This document shows positions 1 to 11,551 of a stretch of DNA of 64,000 nucleotides, piece after piece. The notes below the pieces were generated by a model. It searched no databases, was not told where the DNA came from, and saw only the letters and a program-made list of their open reading frames with translations. A program made the position numbers and the translations under genes. Position 1 is the stretch's first letter; each line of letters begins with the position of its first letter. Source of the stretch: Nicotiana tabacum (taxonomy: Eukaryota; Streptophyta; Magnoliopsida; Solanales; Solanaceae); assembly GCF_000715075.1 (NCBI RefSeq), contig NC_134089.1, forward strand, positions 71,778,697 through 71,842,696, given 5' to 3'.

Positions 1-937
1 GGGTTAGATTCCCTGTAGATCCGCCTGCACAGTTATATAGAACTACGGGAATGCACCCGGTAGATTCCCCCCAATACTGGGTATTTATATTTGGGACTAC
101 GAATCGGGATTTTGGTAGATCCTCATGCATTGATAGTTAGACTACGGGACGGGATCCCGGGAGATCCTTCGGACATATATATGATGGACTACGGGACGGT
201 ATCCCATGAGATCTACTGGACAGTTGTAATTGGGACTACAAGGCGGTATCCTGGAAGGTGCCCCGGTTGTTATCTCTGTGTTAAGCTGTATTTCTTTTTG
301 TGGCTCATTTTGCCTCTGATCTAGTTGTTGTTGTTCTGTCAATTCTATGTTATTTCTTATGTTGTACTTATTTATATTGTTTTATTCCACACTGTTAACC
401 ATTATATTGTATTTAACCTCAGTAGAGCCCTGACCTTCCTTGTCACTACCCAACCGAGGTTAGGCTTGCCACTTACTGAGTACCGCTATGGTGTACTCAT
501 GCCCCTTCTGCGCATTATTTTCATGTGCAGATCCAGGTACCGCTGATCATGCCTACTATCGTTGAGGGAGGCGACTGCAGACTCCGAGGTACATATGCCG
601 CGTCCGCAGACCAAGGAGTCCCTTTCTATTCCTGCCTTTAGTATTTAGCCCTTCTGTACTTTTCTATTCTTTATTAGAAATTCCAGAGTTAGAGCTATGT
701 AGTATTTCTTTTCTTAGCTTGTGATTCATGGGTTTTCGAGTCTTGGATTTATGTTTGGTATTGAGAGTTAAACATGGTGTATGCCGAGCGGCACATTTAA
801 ACACTATTTACTTTACTTCCGTTTTAAATTGTGTATCTTCACAAATTTTGGTTTTTCTTTCGCAAATTAGGCTTACCTAATAGTAGAGACTAGGTGCCGT
901 CACGATGGTTTACGGAGGGCGAACCGGGGTCGTGACA
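1..937 (+). repeat. 5' LTR (3' portion only)
   Basis: Base 1 aligns with about base 7944 of the 3' LTR and the two stay collinear to the shared end GGGTCGTGACA. The copies differ by scattered substitutions (two differences in the 60 bases starting at 181) and by an indel near 875-895, where this copy is longer. The element is therefore not a recent insertion. Confidence 0.93.
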
Positions 938-940
938 AGT

Positions 941-952
941 TGGTATCAGAGC
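941..952 (+). other. Primer binding site, initiator tRNA-Met
   Basis: TGGTATCAGAGC lies 3 bases after the 5' LTR end and is complementary to the 3' end of plant initiator tRNA-Met, the usual primer of Tekay-type chromoviruses. Confidence 0.92.
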
Positions 953-1139
953 TCTAGGTTCATAGGAGTCATGGATCACAAGCCGGTTTATTAGAGTCTC
1001 GCTGATCGGTATGGAGACGTCTGTACTTATCTACGAGAGGCTATGTAACTGTTAAGAAAATTCCACTTTATTTGATTTCCTTGTCGTGCGATAATTTTGA
1101 CATCACAATTATAAACTTTTGTCTTCTATTCTCTCGCAG

Positions 1140-2655
1140 ATGGTGAGGACACGTGCTACTCGAGATGATCAGGCACCCACGTCCCCTACCACAGCCGTCA
1201 GAGGCCGGGGTCGGGGTAGAGGCCGAGGACGCATATGTGGTGCAGCTAGAGCACCTGCGCGAGCTGCCGCCGAGGTACCACCAGCGGATCCAGCCGGAGT
1301 CCAGGCACCTGACACGTATACTGCCACTACTACTCCAGCCCTTCAAGAGACGTTGGCTCAGTTCATGAGCATGTACACCACTTTGGCTCAGGCAGGATTG
1401 CTTCCCCTTGCTGCAGCTACATCTCAGGCTGGGGGAGGAGCACAAACTCCCGCCGCCCACACTCCTGAGCAGCGAGTGCATGTTGAGCAGGTCCCTGAGA
1501 TTATTCTTGTACCGCCTGCAGTGCCAGCTCATCCCGAGGACAGGGCAACTGCTTCCGAGGATGAGCAGTTGAGGCTTGAGAGGTTCAAGAAGTACAAGCC
1601 TCCTGTATTCAGTGGTCTAGCATCGGAGGATGCTCTAGGATTCCTTGATGAGTGTTACCGCATTCTCTGTACCATGGGTATCTCAGGATCAAGCGAGGTT
1701 TCTTTCGCTACCTTTTAGCTTTGAGGAGCCGCCTATGAGTGGTGGCCACCTATGAGTTAGACAGTCTAGATGAGTCTGCTTTACTGACTTGGGCTCAGTT
1801 TTCAGATCTGTTCCTGAGGGAGTATGCTCCTCAGAGACTCAGGGATGCATGGTGCGCAGAGTTTGAGCATTTGCGCTAGGGTGCTATGACTGTTTCAGAG
1901 TATGCTATCCGTTACACCAGTTTGGCTAGGCATGCACCAGCCTTGGTTTCTATTGTTCGCGAGAGGGTTCGCCGGTTTATTGAGGGCCTTATTCCCAACA
2001 TCAGATCTAGCATGGCTCGTGAGTTGGAGATGGATATTTCTTATCAGCAGGTGGTGAGCATTGCTAGGAGGATTGAGGGTATGCATGCTAGGGAGAGAGA
2101 GGAGAAGGAGGCCAAGAGGTCTCGAGAGTCGGGCCATTATTCTGGTGCCCGTACCCCAGCTGCAGGTCGTCATGGTAGGGGTTATATAAGTCGTCCCTAT
2201 TCATTCAGCTCTTCCAGTAGCTAGTGGTATTCCAGCTCCTCCTAGACCTCAGGAGCCTTATTATGCACTACTGGTTTCTAGCGCGCCTCCTACGCGGGGT
2301 GTTTTCAGAGGCCAGTCCAGCAGACCTGGCCCTAGCCAGTCACAGCCACCACATTCTCCCAGAGCTTGTTTTGAGTGTGGCGACACACGCCATATGGTAA
2401 GGGATTGCCCCAGACTTGGGAGGGGTGCACCTGCACAGACTTCTCAGCCATAGCGTGCCCCGCAGAGCTCTCAGACTATGGTTACAGCTCCAGTTGCTAC
2501 CCCACCTGCGCAGCCAGCTAGAGGTGGAGGTTGGGGAGGTAGAGGTCGCCCTAGAGGGGGAGGCCAGGCTAGATACTATGCCCTTCCTGCTCGTACCGAG
2601 GCTGTTGCCTTCGATTCTGTCATCACAGGTATTATATTGGTTTGACATAGAGATG
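1140..2655 (+). pseudogene. gag: gag of the Tekay-like element, broken
   Basis: The likely start is the ATG at 1140 (MVRTRATRDD). The first frame is open to a stop at 1716-1718 and holds a basic, Arg/Gly- and Pro-rich N-terminus. Capsid-type sequence resumes in another frame at 1886-2224 (motifs TVSEYAIRYTSLARHAP and RRFIEGL). A CCHC zinc knuckle with CFECGDTRHMVRDC spacing follows at about 2370-2412, and a further in-frame stop ends that stretch near 2453. Gag normally forms the particle and binds element RNA; here several frameshifts and stops disable it. Confidence 0.88.
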
Positions 2656-2657
2656 CA

Positions 2658-3782
2658 TTGATTCTATTCGATCCAGGCACTACTTATTCTTATATCTCTT
2701 CTTATTTTGCTCCACATTTGGGTGTATCTCGAGATTCGTTGAGTTCCCCTATTTATGTTTCTATTCCTATCGGAGATTCTCTCGTTGTGGATCGCGTTTA
2801 TCGGTCGTGTTTGGTTGCTCTTAGTGGTTTTGTGACCAGAGTTGATTTATTATTACTCAGCATGGTTGATTTTGATATTATCTTGGGCATGGACTGGTTG
2901 TCGCCCCATTATGATATTCTTGATTGTCACGCCAAAATTGTGACGCTGGCTATGCCAGGTGTACCGCATGTTGAGTGGAGGGGTACTTTAGATTACACCC
3001 CCAGTAGAGTTATTTCTTTTTCTAAAGCTCAGTGTATGGTTGAGAAGGGGTGTAACGCATATTTAGCTTATGTGAGAGATGTCAGTATTGATACCCCTTC
3101 AGTTGATTCAGTTTTAGTAGTACGGGATTTTCCTGATGTGTTTCCAGCTGACCTTCCAGGCATGCCGCCTAATAGAGATATTGATTTTGGCATTGATCTG
3201 TTGCCGGACACTCAGCCCATTTCTATTCCTCCGTATCATATGGCTCCTCCTGAATTGAAGGAGTTGAAGGATCAGTTACAGGAATTACTTGATAAGGGTT
3301 TTATTCGGCCCAATGTATCACCTTGGGGTGCTCCTGTCTTGTTTGTGAAAAAAAAGGATGGTTCTATGCGTATGTGTATTGACTATCACCAGTTGAACAA
3401 GGTTACAGTGAAGAACCATTATCTTTTGCCTCGTATTGATGATCTGTTTGACCAGCTTCAAGACACACTGGTGTTTTCTAAGATTGATTTGTGCTCAGGT
3501 TACCATCAGTTGAAGATTCAGGAGCCAAATATCCTGAAAACTACTTTCAGGAATCGGTATGGTCATTACGAGTTCCTTTTTATGTCATTTAGGCTGACCA
3601 ATGCCCCAGTAGCCTTTATGCATTTGATGCACAGTGTGTTTCGGCCGTATCTTGACTCGTTCGTCATTATCTTTATTGATGATATTCTGGTGTATTCCCG
3701 GAGTCGGGAAGATAATGAGCAGCACCTGAGGACTGTGCTTCAGACTCTGAGAGAGAAGAAGTTATATGCTAAATTCTCGTAG
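2658..3782 (+). pseudogene. pol: pol: aspartic protease and reverse transcriptase portion
   Basis: A 374-codon open stretch. The retropepsin-like motif [11 protein letters not shown] is at its N-terminus, in the DPG form often seen in this clade, followed by the flap-side motif [17 protein letters not shown] linker leads into the reverse transcriptase fingers and palm: [44 protein letters not shown], and the catalytic [12 protein letters not shown] box. The frame stops at 3780-3782 where the family continues KFSKCEF. The next bases still encode the thumb in a damaged form. Confidence 0.93.
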
Positions 3783-4753
3783 TGTGAGTTTTGATTGGAT
3801 TCAGTGGCATTTTTAGGCCACGTGGTATCGAGTGAGGGTATTCAGGTGGATCCAAAAAAGATAGAGGCCGTGCAGAGTTGGCCAGACCATCCTCAGCTAT
3901 AGATATCCGCAGTTTCCTTGGTTTGGCGGGTTACTACCATCGTTTTGTGAAGGAGTTTTCATCGATTGTAGCCCCTATGACCAGGTTGACCCAGAAGGGT
4001 GCTCCGTTTTAGTGGATGGAGGAGTATGAGGCGAGCTTTCAGAAGCTAACTTTGACCACAACCCCAATTTTGATATTGCCTATAGGTTCGAGGTCTTATA
4101 CGGTCTATTGTGATGCCTCGAGGGTTGGCCTCAGTGCGGTGTTAATGCAGGACGGTAGGGTGATTACCTACGCGTTCAGACAGTTGAAGATACATGAGAA
4201 GAACTACCCTGTTTACGACCTTGAGTTAGCTGCCATTGTTCATGCTCTGAAGATTTGGCGCCATTACTTATACGGTATGCCTTGTGAGATTTATACCGAC
4301 CATCGGAGCTTGCAGCACTTGTTCAAGCAAAAGGATCTAAATTTGTGCCAAAGGAGGTGGTTAGAGTTGCTAAAGGACTATGATATCACTATTTTGTATC
4401 ACCCGGGCAAGGCCAATATGATGGCCGATGCTTTGAGTCACCGGGCAGAGAGTTTGGGGAGTTTGGCTTATTTACCAGCATCAGAGAGGCCTATGGCGAT
4501 GGATATTCAGGCCTTAGCTAGCCAGTTTGTGAGATTGGATCTTTCGGAGCCCAGCCGGGTTCTAGCTTGCGTGGTTTCTCGGTATTCCTTATTTGATCGT
4601 ATCAGGGAGCGGCAGTATGATGACCCTCATTTGCTTGTCCTCAAGGACAAGGTTCAGCACGGTTATGTTAGGGATGTGACTATTGATGATGATGGGGTAT
4701 TGAGGATGCAGGGTCGGATTTGTGTACCCAATGTTGATGGGCTTCGAAAGTAG
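3783..4753 (+). pseudogene. pol: pol: reverse transcriptase thumb remnant and RNase H
   Basis: 3790-4015 encodes thumb-like sequence (FLGHVVS, SLGLAGYYRRF-type) interrupted by stops. From 4016 an open stretch carries an RNase H fold with acidic residues in [13 protein letters not shown], the Glu of [30 protein letters not shown], and MADALS. The order matches Ty3/gypsy RNase H, which removes the RNA template during reverse transcription. The stretch ends at a stop at 4751-4753 within the linker to integrase. Confidence 0.92.
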
Positions 4754-6050
4754 ATTCTAGAGAAGGCCCATAGCTCACGGTATTTCATCATCCAGGTGCC
4801 GCAAAGATGTATCAGGATTTGAGGCAGCACTATTGGTGGAGGCAGATGAAGAAAGATATAGTTAGATTCATAGCTCGGTGTCTCAACTGTCAGCAGGTGA
4901 AGTATGAGCACCAGAGACCGGGTGGGTTGCTTCAGCAGATAGAGATTCTGGAGTAGAAGTGGGAGCGGATCACAATGGACTTTGTAGTTGGGCTCTCACA
5001 GACTTTGAGGAAGTTTGATGCCATTTGGGTAATTGTGGATCGGCTGACCAAATCCGCTCATTTTATTCATGTGTGTATTACTTATTCCTCGGAGCGGTTG
5101 GCGGAGATTTATATTCAGGAGATTGTTCGTCTGCATGGTATTCCCGTTTCCATCATTTCAGATAGAGGTGCCCAGTTCACATCACAGTTCTGGAGAGACG
5201 TTCAGTATGAGTTAGGTACTCAGGTAGAGTTTAGTACAACATTTCACCCTCAAACGAACGGACAGTCCGATCGCACTATTCAGATTCTTGAGGATATGCT
5301 ACATGTATGTGTGATTGAGTTTGGAGGGTCTTGGGATCAGTTCTTGCCATTGGTGGAGTTTGCTTACAACAACAGCTATCAGTCCAACATTCAGATGGCA
5401 CCGTATGAGGCTTTATATGGTAGGCAGTGCAGATCTTTGGTGGGTTGGTTTGAGCCAGGTGAGGCCAGACTATTAGGCACAGACTTGGTTCAGGATGCTT
5501 TGGAGAAGGTTAAGGTGATTCAGGATAGACTCCGTACAGCCCGGTCCAGACAGAAGAGTTACGTGGACCGGAAGGTTCATGATGTTTCCTATATGGTTGG
5601 AGAGCGGGTTCTGCTTCGGGTTTCACCTATGAAAGGCGTCATGAGATTCGGGAAGAAAGGAAAGTTGAGTCCGAGATTTATTGGCCCTTTTGAGATATTG
5701 AGACGTGTTGGAGAGGTTACTTATGAGCTTGCCTTACCTCTCAGCTTGGACGGAGTTCACCCGATATTCCATATTTCGATGCTCCGGAGGTATCACGGGG
5801 ATCCATCACACGTGTTGGATTTCAGTTCAGTCCAGTTGGACAAAGATCTATCTTATGTTGAGGAGCCGTGGCAATATTGGACAGGCAGATTAGAAAGCTG
5901 AGGTCAAAGAACATTGCTTCGGTAAAGGTTCAGTAGCAAGGCCAGCCGGTCGAGGAGGCGACCTGGGAGACCGAGCAGGATATGTGCAGTCGTTACCCTC
6001 ATCTTTTCACTACTTCAAGTATGTCTCTATGCTCGTTCGAGGACGAACGA
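4754..6050 (+). pseudogene. pol: pol: integrase and degenerate C-terminal chromodomain
   Basis: 4770-4910 carries the HHCC zinc-finger region (HPGAAKMYQDL and RCLNCQQVK), broken from the core by a stop near 4954. The catalytic core from 4975 has the DD35E Asp in TMDFV, the second Asp in SDRGAQFTSQFW, and the Glu in ILEDML, with HPQTNGQSDRTIQ between. The GPFEI...YELALP...VHPIFHISMLRRY module follows near 5680-5800. The chromodomain (QPVEEATWE at about 5940-5970) is out of frame and has stops. Integrase inserts the cDNA; the chromodomain normally targets chromatin. Confidence 0.92.
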
Positions 6051-6061
6051 ATATTTAAGTG

Positions 6062-6069
6062 TAGGAGGA
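6062..6069 (+). other. Polypurine tract
   Basis: A purine run (TAGGAGGA) immediately precedes the 3' LTR start TGTGACGACCC, the position expected for plus-strand priming. Confidence 0.75.
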
Positions 6070-6751
6070 TGTGACGACCCGACTGGTCGTCTTAAGAATT
6101 TATACCCTGATCCCCTATTAACTACTTTCCCTAAGTTTATTTTTGCTAATGTGATTTGTCGGGATGTTCGGTTTTGAGTTTTGGAGAGTTTTGGGACACT
6201 TAGTCCCTAAATGAGAGCTTAAGTGTTGGAAAGTTGACCGTAGTCAGAACAGTGTGAAGAAGGTCTCAGAATGGAAATCTGATGGTTTCGTTAGCTCCAT
6301 TGGGTGATTTTGGGGTTAGGAGCAAGTTCGGGTTGTGTTTTGGAGGTCCGTAGCTAAATTAGGCTTGAAATGCCGAAAGTTGAATTTTGAAAGTTTCCAG
6401 TTCGATAGTGAGATTTTGATCCGAGGGTCGGAATGGAATTTCGAGATTTGCAGTAGTTCCGTTATGTCATTTTGGATGTGTGTGCAAAATTTCATGTCAT
6501 TCGGAGGTGGTTTGGTTAGATTTTTGATCAAAAGCGGAATTTGGGAGATTTTTTAAACTTAGGCTTGAATCCGATATGTTTTGATTGATTTGGTGTTGTT
6601 TGAAGTGTTTTGAAGATTGGTACAAGTTTGAATGAGGTTTTAGGATATGTTGATGCTTTGGTTGAGGTCTCGGGGGCCTCGGGGTGATTTCGGATGGTTA
6701 GCAGGAAGTTTGAGGAAATGTTGCAGCTGCCTTTCTTTGCTGCTTCTGGTA

Positions 6752-6985
6752 TTTTCACATCTGCGGTTTGGGGACGCCACAGAAGCGGCTAATAGGCCGC
6801 CGAAGCGGATTATGGTCTCTTTAGCAGGAACCGCAGATGCGATTATTTTTCCGCAGAAGCGGTACCGCATCAGCGGTACCGCAGAAGCGGATTGGGAGTC
6901 GCATATGCGGAAAATTTCCATTTAAGTGAAAAGTCGTAGATGCGATGTTAGTTCCGCAGAAGCAGGACCGCAGATGCGGAAATCA
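6752..6985 (+). repeat. Degenerate palindromic 12-mer array in U3 (CCGCAGAWGCGG)
   Basis: About ten irregularly spaced copies of a partial palindrome with consensus CCGCAGA(A/T)GCGG occur between 6770 and 6985, including exact CCGCAGAAGCGG copies near 6880-6925 and CCGCAGATGCGG near 6968. The array ends just upstream of the LTR TATA box, the location expected of a promoter-proximal protein-binding array. Function is inferred. Confidence 0.75.
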
Positions 6986-6997
6986 CTGGGCAGAACA

Positions 6998-7005
6998 TAT
7001 AAATA
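6998..7005 (+). promoter_or_regulatory. TATA box of the 3' LTR
   Basis: TATAAATA directly follows the palindromic array. Transcription would start about 30 bases downstream, defining the U3/R border. The corresponding part of the 5' LTR lies outside the window. Confidence 0.65.
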
Positions 7006-7837
7006 GTTGCCTTCGCGAATTTGAGGGATTCTTTCACCATTTTCACCCGGGTTTGAAACTTTTGAGAGAGATTCTTGATGAAAACAAAGGGAAATCGCTT
7101 GGAGGTAACATCCTTGACTTCATAACTCATTTTTATGTGATTAAAGATCTAATTAGTGGTGAGAGATTTGGGAAAAAATGGTTAATTAGGGCTTGAGTTT
7201 AAGAGGCTTTTAAATGAGGATTTGAGGGGTCAATTGGACTCTGATTTCAATGTTCTTGTTATGTATGGACTCGTGAGAGTACGAGGTTTCTGAAAATGTA
7301 AATTTCACCCGATTCCGAGATGTTGGCCCAAGGGGCATTTTGGTCATTTTACATAATTTCACGTATTAGCTTAGAATTTAATTGTAGAATCAGTTACTTG
7401 AAGTGTTATTTACATTATGCAATTTGGGCCATTTGGAGTCGAGTACTCGTGGCAAGAGCATGGTTTCAGGTTGATTTTGAGCCGGTTCAAGGTAAGTGGC
7501 TTGTCTAACCTTGTGTGGGGGACCTTCCCCTTAGGATTGGTATATTTGGTAATTGAAATGCCTTGTACGTGAGGTGACAAGTGCGTACTTGTGCTAATTG
7601 TTGAAAATCCTATTTTCTTAAGTAATTACTAGTATGTTTCCTTTCCTGTTTCTATTTCTTGCACTATTAAGCATGTTGTTAGCTTAGGAAAGCATGTCTA
7701 AGTGACTTAATTAGCTTTATTTGATTCAACCTGCCTTACTTGAATTCTGTGCAGCATGCTAGGCTAGAATCACTTGTTGCCTTAATATGAAATTTTGCCA
7801 TTTCTGGAATTCTTCTTGCTATTGCTGTGTATTTATT

Positions 7838-8215
7838 TTGGGACTACGGATGTGGGATTCCGGTAGCTCCCCCTTGTCTGTTTACTTTGGAGCTACGAGT
7901 TAGATTCCCGGTAGATCCCCCTGCACATTTACTTTGGGACTACGGGTTAGATTCCCAGTAGATCTCCCTGCACAGTTATATGGAACTACGGGAATGCACC
8001 CGGTAGATTTCCCCCAGTACTAGGTATTTACATTTGGGACTACAGATCGGCATTTCGGTAGATCCCCGTGCATTGATAGTTGAACTACGGGACGGGATCC
8101 CGGGAGATCCTTCGGACATATATATGATGGACTACGGGACGGTATCCCGGGAGATCTACTGGACAGTTGTAATTGGGACTACAGGGCGGTATCCTGGAAG
8201 GTGCCCCGGTTGTTA
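7838..8215 (+). repeat. Minisatellite in the LTR (GGGACTACGG...CCGGTAGATC units)
   Basis: Seven or so degenerate units of about 50-60 bp each start with a (G)GGACTACGG-like motif and contain CCCGGTAGATC- or CCCGGGAGATC-like motifs. The same array occupies about 1-260 in the 5' LTR, so it belongs to the family and is not a local expansion. Confidence 0.8.
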
Positions 8216-8874
8216 TCTCTGTGTTGAGCTATATTTCTTTCTGTGGCTTGTGTTGTCTCTGATCTAGTTGTTGTTGTTCTGTCAATTCTATGTTATTTCT
8301 TACTGTTGTACTTATTTATATTGTTTTATTCCACACTGTTAACCCTTATATTGTATTTAACCTCGGTAGGGCCCTGACCTTCCTCGTCACTACCCAACCG
8401 AGGTTAGGCTTGACACTTACTGAGTACTGTTGTGGTGTATTCATGCCCCTTCTACGCATTTTTTTCATGTGCAGATCCAGGTACCGCTGATCAGGCCTAC
8501 TATCGTTGAGGGAGGCGAATGCTTAGAGACTCCGAAGTACATCTGCCGCGTCCGCAGACCAAGGAGTCCCTTTCTATTCTTGCCTTTAGTATTTAGCCCT
8601 TCTGTACTATTCTGTTCTTTATTAGAAATTGCGGAGTTAGAGTTATGTAGTATTTCTTTTCTTAGCTTGTGATTCATGGGTTTCCGGGTCTTGGATTTAT
8701 GTTTGGTATTGAGAGTTAAACATGGTGTATGCCGAGCGACATATTTAAACACTATTATTACTTTATTTCCATTTTAAATTGTGTATCTCCGTAAATTTTG
8801 GTTTTTCTTCCGCAAATTCGGCTTACCTAGTCGCCGTCACGATGGTTCACGGAGGGCGAACCGGGGTCGTGACA

Positions 8875-10458
8875 AAAGGCAAGAAATTTGAAGAGTTGGC
8901 TGACTTAGAAAATATGCCTCGATTTCCAATTCTGAGAGCACGAAGTTTGAACCAGTGGAAATGATTGAAGATATGAAGAGTTGATTTATTCTAGGATATG
9001 CCCCAGTTTCCAATTCCGAGGAGACAGTATTTTAAAACAACAGGATGACCGAGTCCTTAAGTAGGATTGCCTATGTATCTTGTTGGAACGAGAACCAGGT
9101 CAGACGTAGTTCGAAACTGAGACTGATAAAATTGTAAGAGTGTAGAGGTTTGTATGATTATTTTGATCTGATAGTTCTGTTGAAACTAAATAACTAGGCA
9201 AAAATATCAACATGAAATGAGGTTGAGTTTGTTATCCTATAAGGTGGGTGGGTGGAGACTGGTAGTATTTGATTAATTGATATGTAAAGTTTTGGATGAG
9301 ATTGGTAGCGAAGCGCATGAATGTGTCTTAAATGTGTGTAGCAAGCTCTAACGGTGGAAAGTTGTGACTACATTTTGTGAAACATGAAGGTGATGGTTCT
9401 TACAAGTTAATCATTAGATTTGAAAAAAAAAATATTTGTTTTGTTAAGAAAAAGAGAAAACGAGTCAATATGAGATAATAACAAGATATAATAATGCAAA
9501 ATTGGATAAGTAAACGTCAAACAAAATTATGTATAAATAAAGTCATGTAGCAAGTAAAGTCAACAAATTGCGCGTCCTAATATGCAAGTGACCTCTTTGT
9601 GCCAGAGGTAGGCCTAGCGTGTTTTTAAAGAGTAAATATGTCATAATATGTCATTCTATTGCTCTAGATTAATTGAAATAATCTTTTTCCCAAAAATAAT
9701 GGTAGTGTAAAAATCATTACATGTCAAATGAAGAAAGTAAGATGCAATGTACTTCATAGTTTAAAATAATAATTTTTTTTCTTTTGTCGTTGATTTCTAG
9801 TAAATAGTTGATCCAAGATTGAAACTTTTATATTTGTCATAGTAAAAGATAGTCCTACCCTTTTTCCTAAAGTTTAATAAATTAGAGCGAATAATCCATA
9901 TTTAAGCACAATTATCCTTCAAATATGCACATAGATCATGATAAAGTGTCAATTGGGGTTGTGGACCCACTTAGACATTAAGGTAAAGTCAACTAATTCA
10001 CTTAATACACCAAGGGTATTAAGCCTTCTAAGTCAATGAAATGATGAATGTTCTTAAAAGAGGGTATTGGTTTCGCTCTATCTTAGGTAGACTAGAGTTG
10101 GCTTTCTAAGACATAAGGCTCCCTCAAGCGGACAACTTGAGAGTGGAAAGTCTGTGGCTGTCGACTGCACCGCTGATCGACTAAATCCACAAGATCATTC
10201 CGACTAAAGGGTGTTTTAGTAGTGCACCGCCACAAACCACGTAACCGCTTAAGTGTGTGAATTGTGTGAATTTTCCAGGAGTGGAAGAAGTGAAATGGAA
10301 TGACAGTTTATATTAAAACAGTAACACATAGACAGTCTATATCAAGCAAAGCAATTATGGCATGTAAATAATTTAAAGTCAAATAAAGTAACCATACAAG
10401 CCTTAATTAATCTATGTCTGTTATGGTTGGAACCTAGTCCCAAGCAAAGTCGTCAAGC
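8875..10458. other. Gene-free repeat debris
   Basis: No supported ORF. The stretch 9040-9120, with GGATTGCCTATGTATC and CAGGTCAGACGTAGTTC, resembles sequence common in the untranslated part of Solanaceae Tat-type gypsy elements. It could be the internal leader of the reversed element whose LTR begins at 10459. The rest is AT-rich and unassigned. Confidence 0.45.
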
Positions 10459-11551
10459 TGTTATACCCCATTTTAAACTGGTTAAAGTAAGGTACAACAT
10501 ATAGGCGGTTCCGAGTATGATTAAAGTTAAAGAATCGCCACCTAATTATTTCTAAGGTGAATTAGGACACCTAAATTGATTAAAGTAAATTAATAAAGTA
10601 TAACTCTTTTAATGGTCTACTTAACCTAAAGGTTCTAGGTAAAGGCTCAATTAATCTAAAGGGAAGGTTTTTAAGGCACCCTTTAAGATCCATATTAAAA
10701 TGGTTAACCGACCGAACTAAAGTAATTAAGGCTAAATGTTAAGTGTAGAAAGTTGTATAAAGGAGAAAAAAAAATAGATCAGCTAACTAAACTCCAAAAA
10801 AAATCATTGAGATTTGTTTGTGCACTTGAAAGAAAGATCAATTTGAACTTGTATTGTTTATTTGAAAATGCGGTTCGATCTAAATGGGCAAGACTCAAAA
10901 AGAAAAAAAACGTGACTTAGAAACTCGTTCGAATTCATATAGGTACCTGATAGAAAAACCCATTCGTGTTAGAAATTTTATAAAATAAAATGTGTAGCAA
11001 AAGATTGACTAATTTCAAAGGGAAGGTTTGACTCTAAGCCCTCTAAATAATATATTAGTTCTCTTTCTGTTCTGGAATTAATAATCTCTAAATCTATCCA
11101 AGATAATTAAATACCATAAGTGCTCTTAAATTAAATGCCCACACAAGACAAGCAAAAGAGTTAAAGTAATAGGTTAGTAGTTAAACACATAAGGTATAAT
11201 ACAAGGTTAATCAACAAGACATGGAGGGAAATATCCTCTATTCCCTCTCGGCATTCTTTGATTTCTTAGTTCGGTTGTGCTTCAGGAAGCGAGCAAAATG
11301 GATGAAGAGGAGATGCGATTTCTAATTCCAACGGCGATGTCAAGTCGCATTGAGTCCCTCATTTGGGACTCTTTGGCACTCCGTCGATCATGCAAAACAA
11401 GAGAAAGAGAAAAGGAATTAGAGAGTGAAACCCGATCTTGAATAAAAGAGGAAAGTTAGCAAAGAAGCTAGAGCAGAAAAATATTAGCTCGTAAAAAATT
11501 ATACAAAAGAAAACGTCCTATTTTATTCAGCAAAGTCAGATGATATTTACA

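Larger units (their letters stand above)
1..8874 (+). mobile_element. Ty3/gypsy chromovirus LTR retrotransposon (Tekay-like), decayed, 5' end outside window
   Basis: Two homologous LTRs bracket a primer binding site, gag, and pol in the order protease, reverse transcriptase, RNase H, integrase, then a chromodomain remnant. That order is diagnostic of Ty3/gypsy, and the C-terminal chromodomain places it in the chromoviruses; the Tekay assignment rests on resemblance of the pol motifs and LTR ends (TGTGACGACCC...GGGTCGTGACA). The 5' LTR is cut by the window edge, so the target duplication cannot be tested; the 5 bases after the 3' LTR are AAAGG. Stops and frameshifts in gag and pol show the copy cannot encode its own proteins. 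Confidence 0.95.
6070..8874 (+). repeat. 3' LTR (2,805 bp)
   Basis: Begins TGTGACGACCC after the polypurine tract and ends GGGTCGTGACA, near-perfect inverted termini. A TATA-like box at 6998-7005 suggests U3 is about 0.95 kb and R-U5 about 1.85 kb. It contains two repeated structures: a palindromic 12-mer array in U3 and a minisatellite of about 55-70 bp units in the 3' half. Short open frames inside it are chance translations of these repeats. Confidence 0.94.

Noticed and set aside
91..546. Open frames in the first 550 bases and their counterparts at 8034-8490
   Set aside because: Both sets lie at equivalent positions of the two LTRs and read through minisatellite units; no protein similarity.
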